From assembly GCA_003244245.1 (NCBI GenBank), contig QHBY01000566.1, positions 1 to 55,120 of the forward strand: DNA of 55,120 nt, in the 5' to 3' direction. Shown here piece by piece: positions 10,490-20,500 of this stretch. The notes under the pieces were generated by a model, which saw nothing but the letters and a program-made list of their open reading frames with translations, was not told where the DNA came from and ran no database searches. Each line of letters starts with the position of its first letter. The first letter of the stretch is position 1. A program made the translations under genes and the position numbers. The DNA comes from Pseudonocardiales bacterium. Lineage in GTDB: Bacteria; Actinomycetota; Actinomycetes; Mycobacteriales; Pseudonocardiaceae.

Positions 10490-11458
10490 CTAGGGACGGC
10501 CGGGAACGTTGAGAGTCACGCGGTAGAGGGATGTTTTGGCGGTGATGTAGAGGGTCTTGCGGTCAGGGCCGCCGAATGTGCAGTTGGAGGGCACCTCGGG
10601 GACGGCGATCGTGCCCCACGTCATGCCGTTGGGCTTGTACACCTTCACGCCGGCGTCGGTGGCCACATAGACGTTTCCCGCATCGTCCACCGCCATCCCG
10701 TCGCCACCGCCACCCGTGGAAGGCACGAACATCGTGGGCGATCCCAGGGAACCGTCAGGCCTGACCGGGAACTGGCGCACCAGTCCAGCCGCGGTGTCGT
10801 CCACATACAGTGTCTTCTCGTCCGGCGACAGCGCCACGCCGTTGGGACGGTTCATATCGCTGGACTCGAGGTGCAGCGTGCCGGCTGGGTCGACCCGGAA
10901 CACGCCCTGGAAGTCGAGCTCGCGGGCCTGACCGGAGGGGACGCCGTAGGGCGGATCGGTGAAGTAGATGGTGCCGTCGCTGCGGGTAATGTTGTCGTTG
11001 GGTGAGTTCAGTCGCTTGCCCTGCCAGCGGTCCGCCACGGTCACGACGGTGCCGTCGGCGAGTGTGCGCGACACCCGCCGGTTGTCGCCCTCGCTCGCAA
11101 TGAGCCGTCCCTGCGGGTCGAGCCCGAGGCCGTTGCTCTTGCCTGTCGGCATCCGGAAGACGGTGACGGTGGCTGGTGGCTGGAGTTGGTTAATGGTGTC
11201 GGCTGGTATGTCGGAGAAAAGGAGCAGGCCTTTCGACGCGATCCAGACCGGACCTTCGGTGAACGTAAACCCGCCGCGGACCCTCTCGACGTCGCCACGT
11301 CCCATCAGGGGATCGATTCCGGTCGCGGGCGTCGACTCGAGTGGCGCCGACGAGCCCTTCGCTGACCCCGAGGAGCCACCGCAGGCTGGACAGAGAACTG
11401 CCGTCGCGAGGGCGACGCCCGTGAGGGCGACGCGGACGATGCGTTTCGGGATCCGCAT
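10490..11458 (-). CDS. SMP-30/gluconolactonase-like lipoprotein
   Basis: 322-residue secreted beta-propeller protein. The N terminus is a lipoprotein signal (RIVRVALTGVALATAVLCPAC, lipobox LCPAC with Cys near residue 26), followed by a Gly/Ser linker. Blades carry family motifs: TFTEGPVWIA, DIPADTINQ, GLGLDPQGRLIASEGDNR, LNSPNDNI, YFTDPPYG, RPNGVALSPDEKTLYVDD and DGMAVDDAGNVYVATDAGV. The Glu, Asn and Asp metal ligands of SMP-30 lactonases are recognisable. Likely a membrane-anchored lactonase acting outside the cell; substrate unknown. It stands 36 bases below accD in the opposite sense of dependence (same strand, upstream gene is the histidine kinase cluster), so it is probably monocistronic. 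Confidence 0.85.
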   Translation of the reverse strand: MRIPKRIVRVALTGVALATAVLCPACGGSSGSAKGSSAPLESTPATGIDPLMGRGDVERVRGGFTFTEGPVWIASKGLLLFSDIPADTINQLQPPATVTVFRMPTGKSNGLGLDPQGRLIASEGDNRRVSRTLADGTVVTVADRWQGKRLNSPNDNITRSDGTIYFTDPPYGVPSGQARELDFQGVFRVDPAGTLHLESSDMNRPNGVALSPDEKTLYVDDTAAGLVRQFPVRPDGSLGSPTMFVPSTGGGGDGMAVDDAGNVYVATDAGVKVYKPNGMTWGTIAVPEVPSNCTFGGPDRKTLYITAKTSLYRVTLNVPGRP

Positions 11459-11567
11459 GGCGGCGCCAGCGTACTGCCGGCGGGGTAATGCCGGCTCGAT
11501 CGGTCCCGAAACCAGCTGAATTCAGGTCGGTTGGCCCATGACGGCCAAGTGCCGTTGGAGAACACAA

Positions 11568-12935
11568 TCAACTGCTGTCGGCTGAGGGGAGAAGTACGAC
11601 GAAGCAGGCGCCTTCCCCGCCTTCGACGTGCACTGTGCCGCCGTGGGCGCTGGCCACGGCGGCCACTATTGCCAGACCGAGGCCTGCGCCACCGGTGTCT
11701 CGCGTCCTGGCGTCGTCGAGCCGGACGAAGCGCTCGAAGACGCGTTCACGCTCGGCCGCGGGTATGCCTGGGCCATCGTCGGCGATGGTGAGCCTGACCT
11801 GGCCTGGCTGAGGCCGCACCTCGAGCCGGACTACCGAGCCGGCATATCGTTCGGCGTTGTCGGTGAGGTTTCGCACCAGGCGATGCAGCGCCGCCGCGTC
11901 GCCGAGCACTCGCCCAGCGGAGACGTCCCGAGTGTCCACCCTGACTACACCGCGTTGACGTAGCCGGCGGGCTTCGATGAGTACCACGTCATCGAGATCG
12001 ACCGGGCGGGCTACCGCGGTGAGCGTGGCCTCGTCGGCCCGAGCCAGCAGGAGCAGGTCCTCGACCAGGGCCTGCATCCGCACATCTTCGGCCAGCAGGT
12101 CCGGTAGCAGAGCGTCGACGCTGGTCTCGTTGGGGTGGGCGAGTGCGGTTTCGATCTGGTGCCGGATGGAGGCGATGGGATTGCGCAGCTCGTGGGAGGC
12201 GTCCGACGCGAAGCGACGCTGACGGTCGCGAGAACCCTGCAGCCGGTCCAGCGTAGCGTTCATGGTCCGAGCCAGCCGGGCGATCTCATCGTCTCCGGCC
12301 GGCTCGGGCACCCGCCGGTTCAACTCGGTGTCCGATATCTCGGCCACCTGCCGGCGGATCCCCTCCACCGGACGCAACGACATCCCGGTCACCTCCCAGG
12401 TGGTGACCGCGACTAGCAGCACCAGGATGGGAACGCCGGTGAGCAGGGAGAATGCCATGACCCTCGTACCCTCGGAGACCGGCTCCAGGGTGCGCGCGAC
12501 CAGGACGACGTATCGGCCATTTGGGGTGTCGCGGGCGACCGCCCGATAGGGGTAAGAGGTGGGAATCGGCAGCTGGTTCAGCGTGCGGGCGTCTTCAGGA
12601 CGGAGGTCGGCGACGGCCGGCCGGCCGGTGATGTCCGAGCTTGAGGCCACCACGGCTCCGGTCGTGTCGAGCACCTGAACCAGCGAGTCCTCGGCGTCAC
12701 CCAGGGTCAACAATGCCGGCGGCATACCTGCGGCGAGCAAGGTGACCAGATCTTCTGCCCTCGACTCCGCCGCCACCTGGACGTTCTCGGTCATCGCACT
12801 GCGCAGCAGCACGACCAGCGCCAGCCCACCCAACGCCAGGGCGACGCCGACGACGACGGTTGCGGCGATGGTGGTACGGACCCGGACGGTGCCCAACCGC
12901 CAGCCCAGCCTCCGCGGGTAGCGCGGCTCAGCCAC
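11568..12935 (-). CDS. Sensor histidine kinase
   Basis: 455-residue membrane sensor kinase. Membrane helices lie at about residues 22-45 and 160-182, bracketing a ~115-residue extracytoplasmic sensor. HAMP follows, then the H-box FASDASHELRNPIASIRHQ with His248. The ATPase domain has NLTDNAERYA (N-box), IADDGPGIP (G1) and GGAGLGLAIV (G2). GTG 12935 overlaps the response regulator stop by eight bases; the track start at 13115 is inside the regulator gene. The pair is divergent from the RND efflux operon, so a metal or envelope-stress signal is likely. The sensor region has no clustered Cys or His to identify the ligand. Confidence 0.9.
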   Translation of the reverse strand: MAEPRYPRRLGWRLGTVRVRTTIAATVVVGVALALGGLALVVLLRSAMTENVQVAAESRAEDLVTLLAAGMPPALLTLGDAEDSLVQVLDTTGAVVASSSDITGRPAVADLRPEDARTLNQLPIPTSYPYRAVARDTPNGRYVVLVARTLEPVSEGTRVMAFSLLTGVPILVLLVAVTTWEVTGMSLRPVEGIRRQVAEISDTELNRRVPEPAGDDEIARLARTMNATLDRLQGSRDRQRRFASDASHELRNPIASIRHQIETALAHPNETSVDALLPDLLAEDVRMQALVEDLLLLARADEATLTAVARPVDLDDVVLIEARRLRQRGVVRVDTRDVSAGRVLGDAAALHRLVRNLTDNAERYAGSVVRLEVRPQPGQVRLTIADDGPGIPAAERERVFERFVRLDDARTRDTGGAGLGLAIVAAVASAHGGTVHVEGGEGACFVVLLPSADSS

Positions 12936-13605
12936 CGTCGGCCGCCAGCCGGTAACCGGCGCCTCGGATGGTCTCGATCGCGCGCCGACCGAAAGCGATG
13001 TCGATCTTTTTGCGCAGGTGGTGAACGTACACCTCGACGATGTTGGGATCGCCGTCGAAGTCGTCGTCCCATACGTGGTCGAGGATGTCGCGTTTGGACA
13101 GCACCTGCCCAGCATGACGAAGCAGGTACTCCAGGACCGACACTTCCCGGACGGTCAGTCTCAGCACGTGATCGCCGCGCCAGACCCGCCGGCTCGCCGG
13201 GTCCAGCCGGAGATCGCCAGCGGCGAGGATGGCGGGACGCGGTGCCGCGCCCCGCCGGAGCAGCGCCCGCAGCCGGGCCACCAACACCGGGTGGGAGAAC
13301 GGCTTGGTCAGATAGTCGTCCGCGCCGAGATCGAGGCCTTCGGTCTCATCGAGCTTGCCATCCATGGCGGTGAGAATGAGAATCGGGGTCCAGTTCTGGT
13401 GATCACGCAGCGTGGCGCAGATCTGGTAGCCGTGGAGGCCTGGCAGCATGAGATCCAGCACGATGGCGTCATATCGATGCTCACGCGCCATCGACAGCCC
13501 GCTGTTGCCGTCGAACGCGACATCGACCGCGAACCCGTCGGCTTCCAATCCACGCTTCAAGGACATGGCGAGCCGCCGTTCGTCCTCAACGACCAAGACG
13601 CGCAC
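12928..13605 (-). CDS. OmpR/PhoB-family response regulator
   Basis: 225-residue regulator with a receiver domain (acidic pocket near Asp8, phosphorylation site Asp51 in IVLDLMLPG, Lys101 in DYLTKPF) and a C-terminal winged-helix DNA-binding domain (LTVREVSVLEYLLRHAGQVLS, VEVYVHHLRKKID, IRGAGYRL). ATG 13605 is the natural start. It is the first gene of the two-component operon. It faces the RND operon across a 272-base gap that holds direct TTCA-type repeats, the usual architecture of an OmpR-type binding site. It probably activates the efflux genes and itself. Confidence 0.93.
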   Translation of the reverse strand: MRVLVVEDERRLAMSLKRGLEADGFAVDVAFDGNSGLSMAREHRYDAIVLDLMLPGLHGYQICATLRDHQNWTPILILTAMDGKLDETEGLDLGADDYLTKPFSHPVLVARLRALLRRGAAPRPAILAAGDLRLDPASRRVWRGDHVLRLTVREVSVLEYLLRHAGQVLSKRDILDHVWDDDFDGDPNIVEVYVHHLRKKIDIAFGRRAIETIRGAGYRLAADGG

Positions 13606-13776
13606 AGCGCCTCCCCTGCAGGGCAGGTCCTACGGGCAGCGTCCTAGGTGGGCAGGGGCGGCCCCACCGGTTTATCTTACCGACCGGCCGTCGCCGAGGA
13701 CGTTGGCCTGGCCGTAGCTGCCAAGTCTAGTTTCACTCTTACGGGCCATGCGGATCCCATTGCGCTCGTCGCATCC

Positions 13777-13806
13777 TTCATGAAGGCGTGTTCAGCGGGC
13801 GTTCAG
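13777..13806. promoter_or_regulatory. Direct TTCA/GTTCAG repeats between response regulator and RND operon
   Basis: GTTCAG at 13790-13795 recurs at 13801-13806, an exact 11-base period, and another TTCA occurs at 13777-13780. Tandem half-sites about one DNA turn apart are typical of OmpR/PhoB-family dimers. The repeats lie about 72 bases before the RND start, in the 272-base intergenic region 13606-13877. No confident -35/-10 pair was picked. Confidence 0.45.
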
Positions 13807-13877
13807 GCGATCGATTCCGCGACACACGTTGACCACCACGGGTGCGCTATGTCCGCTGTCAGCGCGGGGTACCGGTC

Positions 13878-16800
13878 ATGATGGACTGGATCATCCGATC
13901 CGGCATCAGGTTCCGGTTGTTGGTCCTGGTCGGTGCGGCGGCGATGATGTTCCTCGGAGTCACCCAGCTGCGCGCGGTGACGGTGGACGCCTTGCCGGAG
14001 TTTTCTCCGACCTACGTCGAGGTCCAGACCGAGGCGCTGGGCCTGTCGGCGGCCGAGGTGGAGCAGCTGATCACCGTTCCGCTGGAGGCGGACCTGCTCA
14101 ACGGCGTGGCGTGGCTCAAGCACATCCGATCGGAGTCGGTGCCGGGGCTGTCGTCGCTGGTGCTGGTGTTCGAGCCGGGGACCGACCCGCTCAAGGCCCG
14201 TCAGGTGGTCAATGAGCGGATCACCCAGGCCAAGGCGCTGCCCAATGTGTCCAAGCCACCGACCATGCTCGAGCCGCTGTCCTCGGCCAGCCGGGTGCTG
14301 ATGATCGGGTTGACCCCGCGTAACCCGAAGGACCTGTCGCTGATCGACGCGTCGGTGCTCGCCCAGTGGACCATCAAGCCGCGGCTGATGGCCGTCCGCG
14401 GGGTGGCCAACGTGTCCCTCTGGGGCCAGCGTGACCAGCAATTACAGGTGCAGGTCGATCCCAAACGGCTGGCGGCCCAGGACGTCTCACTGGCGCAGGT
14501 GCTGCAGACCGCGGGCAACGCCATGTGGGTCTCGCCGTTGAGCTTCCTGGAGGCCTCCACACCCGGCACTGGGGGGTTCATCGACACCAGCAACCAGCGG
14601 CTGGGGATCCAGCACATCTCGCCGATCGTCTCCGCCGGGGACCTGGCGCAGGTGACCGTTGAGGACACGCCAGGTCGGGTGGTGCGCCTGGGCGACGTGA
14701 CCACCGTGGTCAGCGACCACCAACCGCTGATCGGTGACGCCGCCACCGGCTCAACCCCCAGCTTGCTGCTCATGGTGGAGAAGTTCCCCGGTGCCAGCCC
14801 ACTGGAGGTGACCCGGGGGCTGGAAACCGCGATCGACGAGTTGCGCCCCGGTCTGTCCGGCCTGCAGATCGACACGTCGGTGTTCCGGCCGGCGACGTTC
14901 ATCGAGATGGCGATGCGCAATGTTGGGACCTGGCTGCTGATCGGCGCCGTCGCGCTGGTCGTCGTGCTCGGGCTCGTGCTCTTCCACTGGCGCACCGCAG
15001 TGATCAGCCTGGCGGCCATCGTGGTGTCCCTGATGGCCGCCGCCCTGGTCCTACAGCTCACCGGTGCGACGGCCAACATGATGATCCTCGCCGGTCTGGT
15101 CGCCGCGATCGGGCTGGTGGTCGACGACGCGATCGTCGACCTGGTGCGGATCCGCCACCGGCTGGCGCAGGATCGCGACAGCGCTGAGCGTTCGACAGCG
15201 GGGCATTCGACGGCGGGGCGTTCGACAGAAGGGCCCCCGACGGCGGGGCGCTCGACGATCGCTCTGGTCGCGGCAGCCGCACTGCAGGCGCGCGGCGCGA
15301 TCATCTATGCCACGTCGATCACCGCGCTGGCAGTACTGCCAGTCTTCTTCCTGGGCGGTCCGGCCCGTGACTTCTATCAACCGCTCGCGCTGGCGTACCT
15401 GGTCGCGGTGGCGGCCTCGATGGTGATCGCGCTCATCGTCACCCCGGCGCTGTGTGTGCTGGTGTTGTCGAGAGGGGGACTGTCGCGCCGGGAATCGGCG
15501 GTGCTGCACTGGGGGCGGCACCGCGTCGACCAGACGCTGCGGGGCGTCCTGCAACGACCCCGCCGGGTGCTGGCCGCCGGTGCAGTCCTCCTGGTGATCG
15601 GGGTCGGTGTGCTGCCGTTGTTCGAGCAGTCTCTGCTTCCGTCGGTCAAGGATCCCTACCTGCTGATCCAGTTCGACGGCCCACCCGGTACCTCACTGCC
15701 GGAAATGAACCGAATCACCACTCGGGCCAGCGGCGAGTTGCGGACGATCCCGGGAGTGCGCACCGTCGCGTCCCAGGTGGGCCGGGCCGTGCTGGCCGAC
15801 CAGGTGGTCGGCATCAACTCCGGACAGCTGTGGATCGGCCTGGACCCGGCGGCCGACTACGACCGGGCGGTGGCCGACATCGGCAAGACCGTGCGCGGCT
15901 ACCCCGGGGTCACCAGCGACGTGGCGACCTACGAGAAGCGCCGGACCAGCGAGATCCTGTCTCTGACCCCTGACTCCGACGCTACCGACGACATGACGGT
16001 GCGGGTCTACGGCCAGGACAGCGACGTCCTGCGCGCCAAGGCGCAGGAAGTGCTCACCATGCTGGCCGGGGTCGACGGCGTCATGCACCCGCACATGGAG
16101 CTCCAGGTCCAGCAGCCGACGATGGTGCTCGAGGTGAACCTGGCCGCAGCCCAACGCTTCGGCCTCAAGCCCGGTGACATCCGGCGCGCGGCGGCCACGT
16201 TGCTGGCCGGCACCGAGGTCGGCAGCCTCTACGAGGGCCAGAAGATCTTCCAGGTCGTGGTCTGGGGGACCCCCGATGCACGGCACAGCCTGTCCAGCCT
16301 CCGCGACCTGGTGATCGACACCCCCAACGGGGGTCACGTCCGGTTGGGGGACGTCGCCGAGGTGGGGATCGCCTCGAAACCCACCGTCGTCAAGCGGGAG
16401 GATGTCTCGCGGCGCATCGATGTCAGCGCGAACGTGTCCGGACGCACGGTGAGCTCGGTGCAGCGCGACGTCTCGCAACGCCTCAAGAACATCGCGTTCC
16501 CCACGGAATACCACGCGGCACTGCTGGGCGATTACGCGGAGCGGCAAGCATCGGTGCTGCGGGTGCTGGCGGTCTCGATCGCCGTCGCGATCGGGATATT
16601 GCTGTTGCTGCAGGCGGCGTTCGGCAGTTGGCGGCTGGCGGCGGCGGTCTTCGTGGCGTTGCCGGTCGCGCTGACCGGCGGCATACTCGCCGCGCTGACC
16701 AGCGGCAGGTTGATCACACTCGGGTCGCTGCTCGGGTTGCTCGCGGTGTTGGGCATCGCTGCCCGGCACTGTGTCCTGCTCATCCGCCATTACCAGGAGC

Positions 16801-17156
16801 TACGGGCACCAGGACCTGCGGCGCGATCCAGCTGCGGACGATCCAGCGCAGGTCCATGCTGCCTGGTACTGCGCGGCACCCGGGACCGACTGGGCCCCAT
16901 CCTGAGCACCACGCTGGCGATAGCCGCGCTGTTCGTCCCGGTGCTGATCCTCGGCAACGTCGCCGGCCTGGAAATCGTGCAGCCGATGGCGGTGGTCGTC
17001 CTGGGCGGGCTGGTCACGTCCGCCTTCCTGAACTTGGTGGTGGTCCCCGCGCTGTACCTCAGCGTATGGCCACGCAGTCCCCATCATCTTTCAATCGATC
17101 AGCGAGAGGAGACAGGATGGTCCACCGCACTCGATGGGTCGCAGCATGTCCATTGA
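13878..17156 (+). CDS. Heavy-metal-type RND efflux transporter, copy A
   Basis: 1092-residue inner-membrane pump of the CusA/CzcA (HME) RND family. It has the N-terminal DWIIRSGIRFRLLVLV helix, the ALPEFSPTYVEVQTEALGLSAAEVE porter segment and the TM4 motif GLVVDDAIVDL with the paired aspartates of metal RND pumps. Two sets of six helices and two large periplasmic loops are present. Two oddities stand out. A 15-bp tandem repeat inserts RSTAG-like residues into the cytoplasmic loop after TM4. The usual NGIMLISHY is HCVLLIRHY, followed by a Cys/Ser-rich stretch. Start at ATG 13878 (or 13881). First gene of a four-gene operon. Confidence 0.9.
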   Translation: MMDWIIRSGIRFRLLVLVGAAAMMFLGVTQLRAVTVDALPEFSPTYVEVQTEALGLSAAEVEQLITVPLEADLLNGVAWLKHIRSESVPGLSSLVLVFEPGTDPLKARQVVNERITQAKALPNVSKPPTMLEPLSSASRVLMIGLTPRNPKDLSLIDASVLAQWTIKPRLMAVRGVANVSLWGQRDQQLQVQVDPKRLAAQDVSLAQVLQTAGNAMWVSPLSFLEASTPGTGGFIDTSNQRLGIQHISPIVSAGDLAQVTVEDTPGRVVRLGDVTTVVSDHQPLIGDAATGSTPSLLLMVEKFPGASPLEVTRGLETAIDELRPGLSGLQIDTSVFRPATFIEMAMRNVGTWLLIGAVALVVVLGLVLFHWRTAVISLAAIVVSLMAAALVLQLTGATANMMILAGLVAAIGLVVDDAIVDLVRIRHRLAQDRDSAERSTAGHSTAGRSTEGPPTAGRSTIALVAAAALQARGAIIYATSITALAVLPVFFLGGPARDFYQPLALAYLVAVAASMVIALIVTPALCVLVLSRGGLSRRESAVLHWGRHRVDQTLRGVLQRPRRVLAAGAVLLVIGVGVLPLFEQSLLPSVKDPYLLIQFDGPPGTSLPEMNRITTRASGELRTIPGVRTVASQVGRAVLADQVVGINSGQLWIGLDPAADYDRAVADIGKTVRGYPGVTSDVATYEKRRTSEILSLTPDSDATDDMTVRVYGQDSDVLRAKAQEVLTMLAGVDGVMHPHMELQVQQPTMVLEVNLAAAQRFGLKPGDIRRAAATLLAGTEVGSLYEGQKIFQVVVWGTPDARHSLSSLRDLVIDTPNGGHVRLGDVAEVGIASKPTVVKREDVSRRIDVSANVSGRTVSSVQRDVSQRLKNIAFPTEYHAALLGDYAERQASVLRVLAVSIAVAIGILLLLQAAFGSWRLAAAVFVALPVALTGGILAALTSGRLITLGSLLGLLAVLGIAARHCVLLIRHYQELRAPGPAARSSCGRSSAGPCCLVLRGTRDRLGPILSTTLAIAALFVPVLILGNVAGLEIVQPMAVVVLGGLVTSAFLNLVVVPALYLSVWPRSPHHLSIDQREETGWSTALDGSQHVH
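15188..15262 (+). repeat. 15-bp imperfect tandem repeat inside RND copy A
   Basis: Five successive 15-base units begin GCGTTCGACAGCGGG, GCATTCGACGGCGGG, GCGTTCGACAGAAGG, GCCCCCGACGGCGGG and GCGCTCGACGATCGC. They encode RSTAG-HSTAG-RSTEG-PPTAG-RST. The unit length preserves the frame, and the array falls in the cytoplasmic loop after TM4. The paralogous pump at 17599 has no such insert. Confidence 0.9.
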
Positions 17157-17581
17157 TCGCCGGAGTGATCGCCGTCGGCCTACCGCTGGCCGGCTGTGCA
17201 AATCCGCCAGCCGCGGGAAGCTCGACGGAAGTAGAGATCTCCAAGGTCGAACCGATAGAGGGATCCGACGTCGCCAAGGTGACGCTGTCCGCGGACGCCG
17301 CCCACCGGCTTGGCATTGAGACCGACCTGGTCCGCGAGGCGGTTGTCACCGGCCTGCCGCGCAAGGTCGCCCCGTACTCCGCGGTGCTCTATGACGCCAC
17401 CGGGAGGACCTACGCCTACGGCAACCCGAAGCCGCTGGTGTACGTCCGGGTTCCGCTCGACGTGGACTTCGTCGACGGCGACCTGGCGGTACTGGCTGAT
17501 GGTCCGCCGCCGGGGACCGCGGTGGTGACGGTAGGAGCCTCGGAGCTATTCGGCACCGAGTTCGAGGTCGGCGGCGAGTAG
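17117..17581 (+). CDS. Mini periplasmic-adaptor-like lipoprotein
   Basis: 154-residue predicted lipoprotein with signal VAACPLIAGVIAVGLPLAGC (lipobox LAGC). The mature part starts with VTLSADAAHRLGIETDLV, as in CusB/CzcB-type adaptors. It ends with AVVTVGASELFGTEFEVGGE, the membrane-proximal end of such adaptors. The barrel-sandwich and helical hairpin domains of a normal 350-450 residue adaptor are missing. ATG 17117 is preceded by GAGAGGAGACAGG and overlaps the end of RND copy A by 40 bases. With no outer membrane, a short extracytoplasmic partner for the pump is plausible. Confidence 0.8.
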   Translation: MVHRTRWVAACPLIAGVIAVGLPLAGCANPPAAGSSTEVEISKVEPIEGSDVAKVTLSADAAHRLGIETDLVREAVVTGLPRKVAPYSAVLYDATGRTYAYGNPKPLVYVRVPLDVDFVDGDLAVLADGPPPGTAVVTVGASELFGTEFEVGGE

Positions 17582-17598
17582 TCCGCGGAGGGCCCGCC

Positions 17599-20500
17599 AT
17601 GTTGCGCTGGATCGTCGGCTCGAGTCTCAAGGGCCGCTTCCTCATCATCGCGCTGGCCGGCGCGCTGATGTTCTTCGGCACCCTCCAGCTGCGCGACTCG
17701 CCGGTCGACGTCTTTCCCGAGTTCGCGCCGCCGCGGGTCGAGGTGCAGACCGCCTGCCTCGGACTGTCCGCCGCTGAGGTGGAGAGCCTGGTGACCACAC
17801 CGCTGGAGCAGGGACTCAACGGACTGCCCGGTCTGGACACGATGCGCTCAAAGTCGGTCGCCACGGTGTCGTCGATCGAGCTCATCTTCACACCGGGAAC
17901 CGATGTGCTGCAGGCCTCGCAGCTTGTGCAGGAGCGGATGGCAGCCGTGTCGCGGCTGCTGCCGACCTGGGCCGCTCCGCCGTTCATCCGACCACCGCTG
18001 TCGGCGACCAGCCGAGCGATGCACATCGGGTTGAGCTCCAGGACGGTCGACCTGCTCGACATGTCCAACATCGCTTACTGGACGATCCGCTCCCGGCTGC
18101 TGAGGGTTCCCGGGGTGGCCAACGTGGCGATCTGGGGCGAGCGGCTGGACATGCGGCAGGTGGAGGTCGATCCACGGCGGCTGGCGGCCAGCGGGGTCTC
18201 GCTGACCGAGGTCATGGAGGCGACGTCGAACTCCGTCGAGGCCGGCCTGCTCCAGTTCACCGACGGCTCGATGATCGGCACTGGGGGGTTCATCGACACC
18301 CCCAACCAACGGCTCGGGCTGCAGCACACCGTCCCCATCGTGACGGCCGAAGATCTCGCCCAGACCTCGCTGGAGCGGGCCAACGCGCCACCGGTGCGCC
18401 TCGGGGACGTCGCGAACGTGGTGCGCGACCACCCGGCGCTGATCGGGGATGCGATCATTAACGACCGTCCGGGTCTGATGCTGGTCGTCGAGAAGTTCCC
18501 GTGGGGCAACGCATTGGCGATCGACAAGGGCGTCGAGGCGGCGATCGACGAACTGCGACCGGGGTTGTCCGGCATCGACATCGACACGACGATCTTCCGG
18601 CCGGCCACGTTCATCGACGCAGCGTTGGGCAACCTGACGACCTCGCTGGTCATCGGCGCGCTACTGATGATGTTGATGCTCGGGGCGTTCCTCTACGAGT
18701 GGCGCACGGCGTTAATCAGCGTGGTGGCCATTCCGTTGGCGCTGGTCGCGGCGGGCCTGGTACTGCACTGGCGGGGCGACACGATCAACACGATGATCCT
18801 GGCCGGTTTCGTCATCGCCTTGGGCGACGTGGTCGACGACGCGATCGTCGACGTCGAGAACGTGGTGCGGCGGCTGCGGGAACACCGCCGCTCGGGCAGC
18901 CGGATGTCGACCGCACGGGTGATCCTCGAGGCGTCAATCGAAGTGCGCGGCGCGATCATCTACGCCACGCTGATCGAAGTGGTGGCGGTGGCGCCGATCA
19001 TCCTGCTGCCCGGGTTGTCCGGCTCGTTCTTCCGCCCGCTGGCACTGTCCTACGCGCTGGCGATCGTCGCGTCGATGGCGGTGGCGTTGACGGTGACTCC
19101 GGCACTGTGCTTAGTCTTGCTGCGCCGCGCTCCGCTGCTGCGCCGGGAGTCGCCGCTGGTGCGCTGGCTGACGCCGCGCTATGAGCACCTGCTGTCGCGG
19201 ATCATTGCCCGACCGCGCCGCGCGTTCGCCACCGTCGGGGTTCTCGTTGCGGCGTGCGTGGCGGTGCTGCCCTTTTTCGGGCAGTCGTTGTTCCCCGAAC
19301 TCAAGGAACGCGATTTCCTGATGCACTGGATCACCAAGCCGGGCACCTCCCTGCAGGAGCAGGAGCGGATCACCGAGCAGGTCAGTGCGGAGCTTCGGGC
19401 CGTCCCCGGTGTGCGCAACTTCGGTGCCCACATCGGGCAGGCGCTGCTGGCTGAGGAGATCGTCGGCGTCGACAGTGGGGAGAACTGGATCAGCGTCGAT
19501 CCCGCGGTCGACTACGACACGACGGTGGCCGCGATCCACGATGTGGTCGACCACTACCCAGGATTGTTCAAAGACGTGGAAACGTACTTGGCCGAGCGGA
19601 TCACCGAGGTGCTCACCGGCTCCAGCAACCCGATCACGGTGCGGATCTTCGGCGACGACCTTGCGACCCTGCGTACGAAGGCGGCGCAGGTGCGCAACGT
19701 CATCGACGGAGTCGACGGGGCCACCGACGTGAAAATGGAGCTTCAGGCCGACGAACCGCAGATCCAGGTTGTGGAGAATCTGGCGGCGGCCCAGCGCTAC
19801 GGGATCAAGCCCGGTGACGTCCGCCGGGCCGCCGGGGTGCTGGTGGCCGGCGAGGAGGTCGGCGACATCTACTCGGGTGGCAAGACCTACGACGTGCAGG
19901 TGTGGAGCACCCCGGAAACCCGGCGCAGCGTCGCGAGCATCCGCAACCTGCTGCTCGACGCTCCCAGCGGCGGGAAGGTCCGGCTGGGCGACGTCGCCGA
20001 GGTCAGCCTCGTCCCCACCCCCAACAGCATCAGACACGAGAACAGCAAGCGCCGGATCGATGTCACCGCCGACGTGGCCGGCCGCGATCTCGGTTCCGTG
20101 GTCGGCGACGTCGAGCAGCGCCTGGCCACGGTCGCCTACCCACGCGGCTACCACGCCGAGCTGATCGGGCAGTACCAGGAGCGCCAGGCCGCGCAGAACC
20201 AGATCCTGCTGCTGGCGGTCGGCAGCGGGATCGGGATCCTTTTCCTGCTGCAGGCGGCATTCGGCAGCTGGCAGCTGGCGGCGCTGTCGTTCCTCACCCT
20301 GCCGATAGCCCTGGTCGGCGGGGTACTGGCGGCATTCGTCTCCAGCGGCGTCCTCACCCTCGGATCGCTGGTCGGGTTGTTCACGGTATTCGGCATCGCT
20401 GCCCGCAACGGCATCATGCTGATCAGCCACTACCACCACCTCCAAGAGCACGAGGGTGCGGAGTTCGGTCCCGGGCTGGTCGTGCGCGGCGCCCGGGAGC

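Noticed and set aside
15693-16790. 365-residue minus-strand ORF opposite RND copy A
   Set aside because: Antisense shadow with His/Gln-rich text and no motif.
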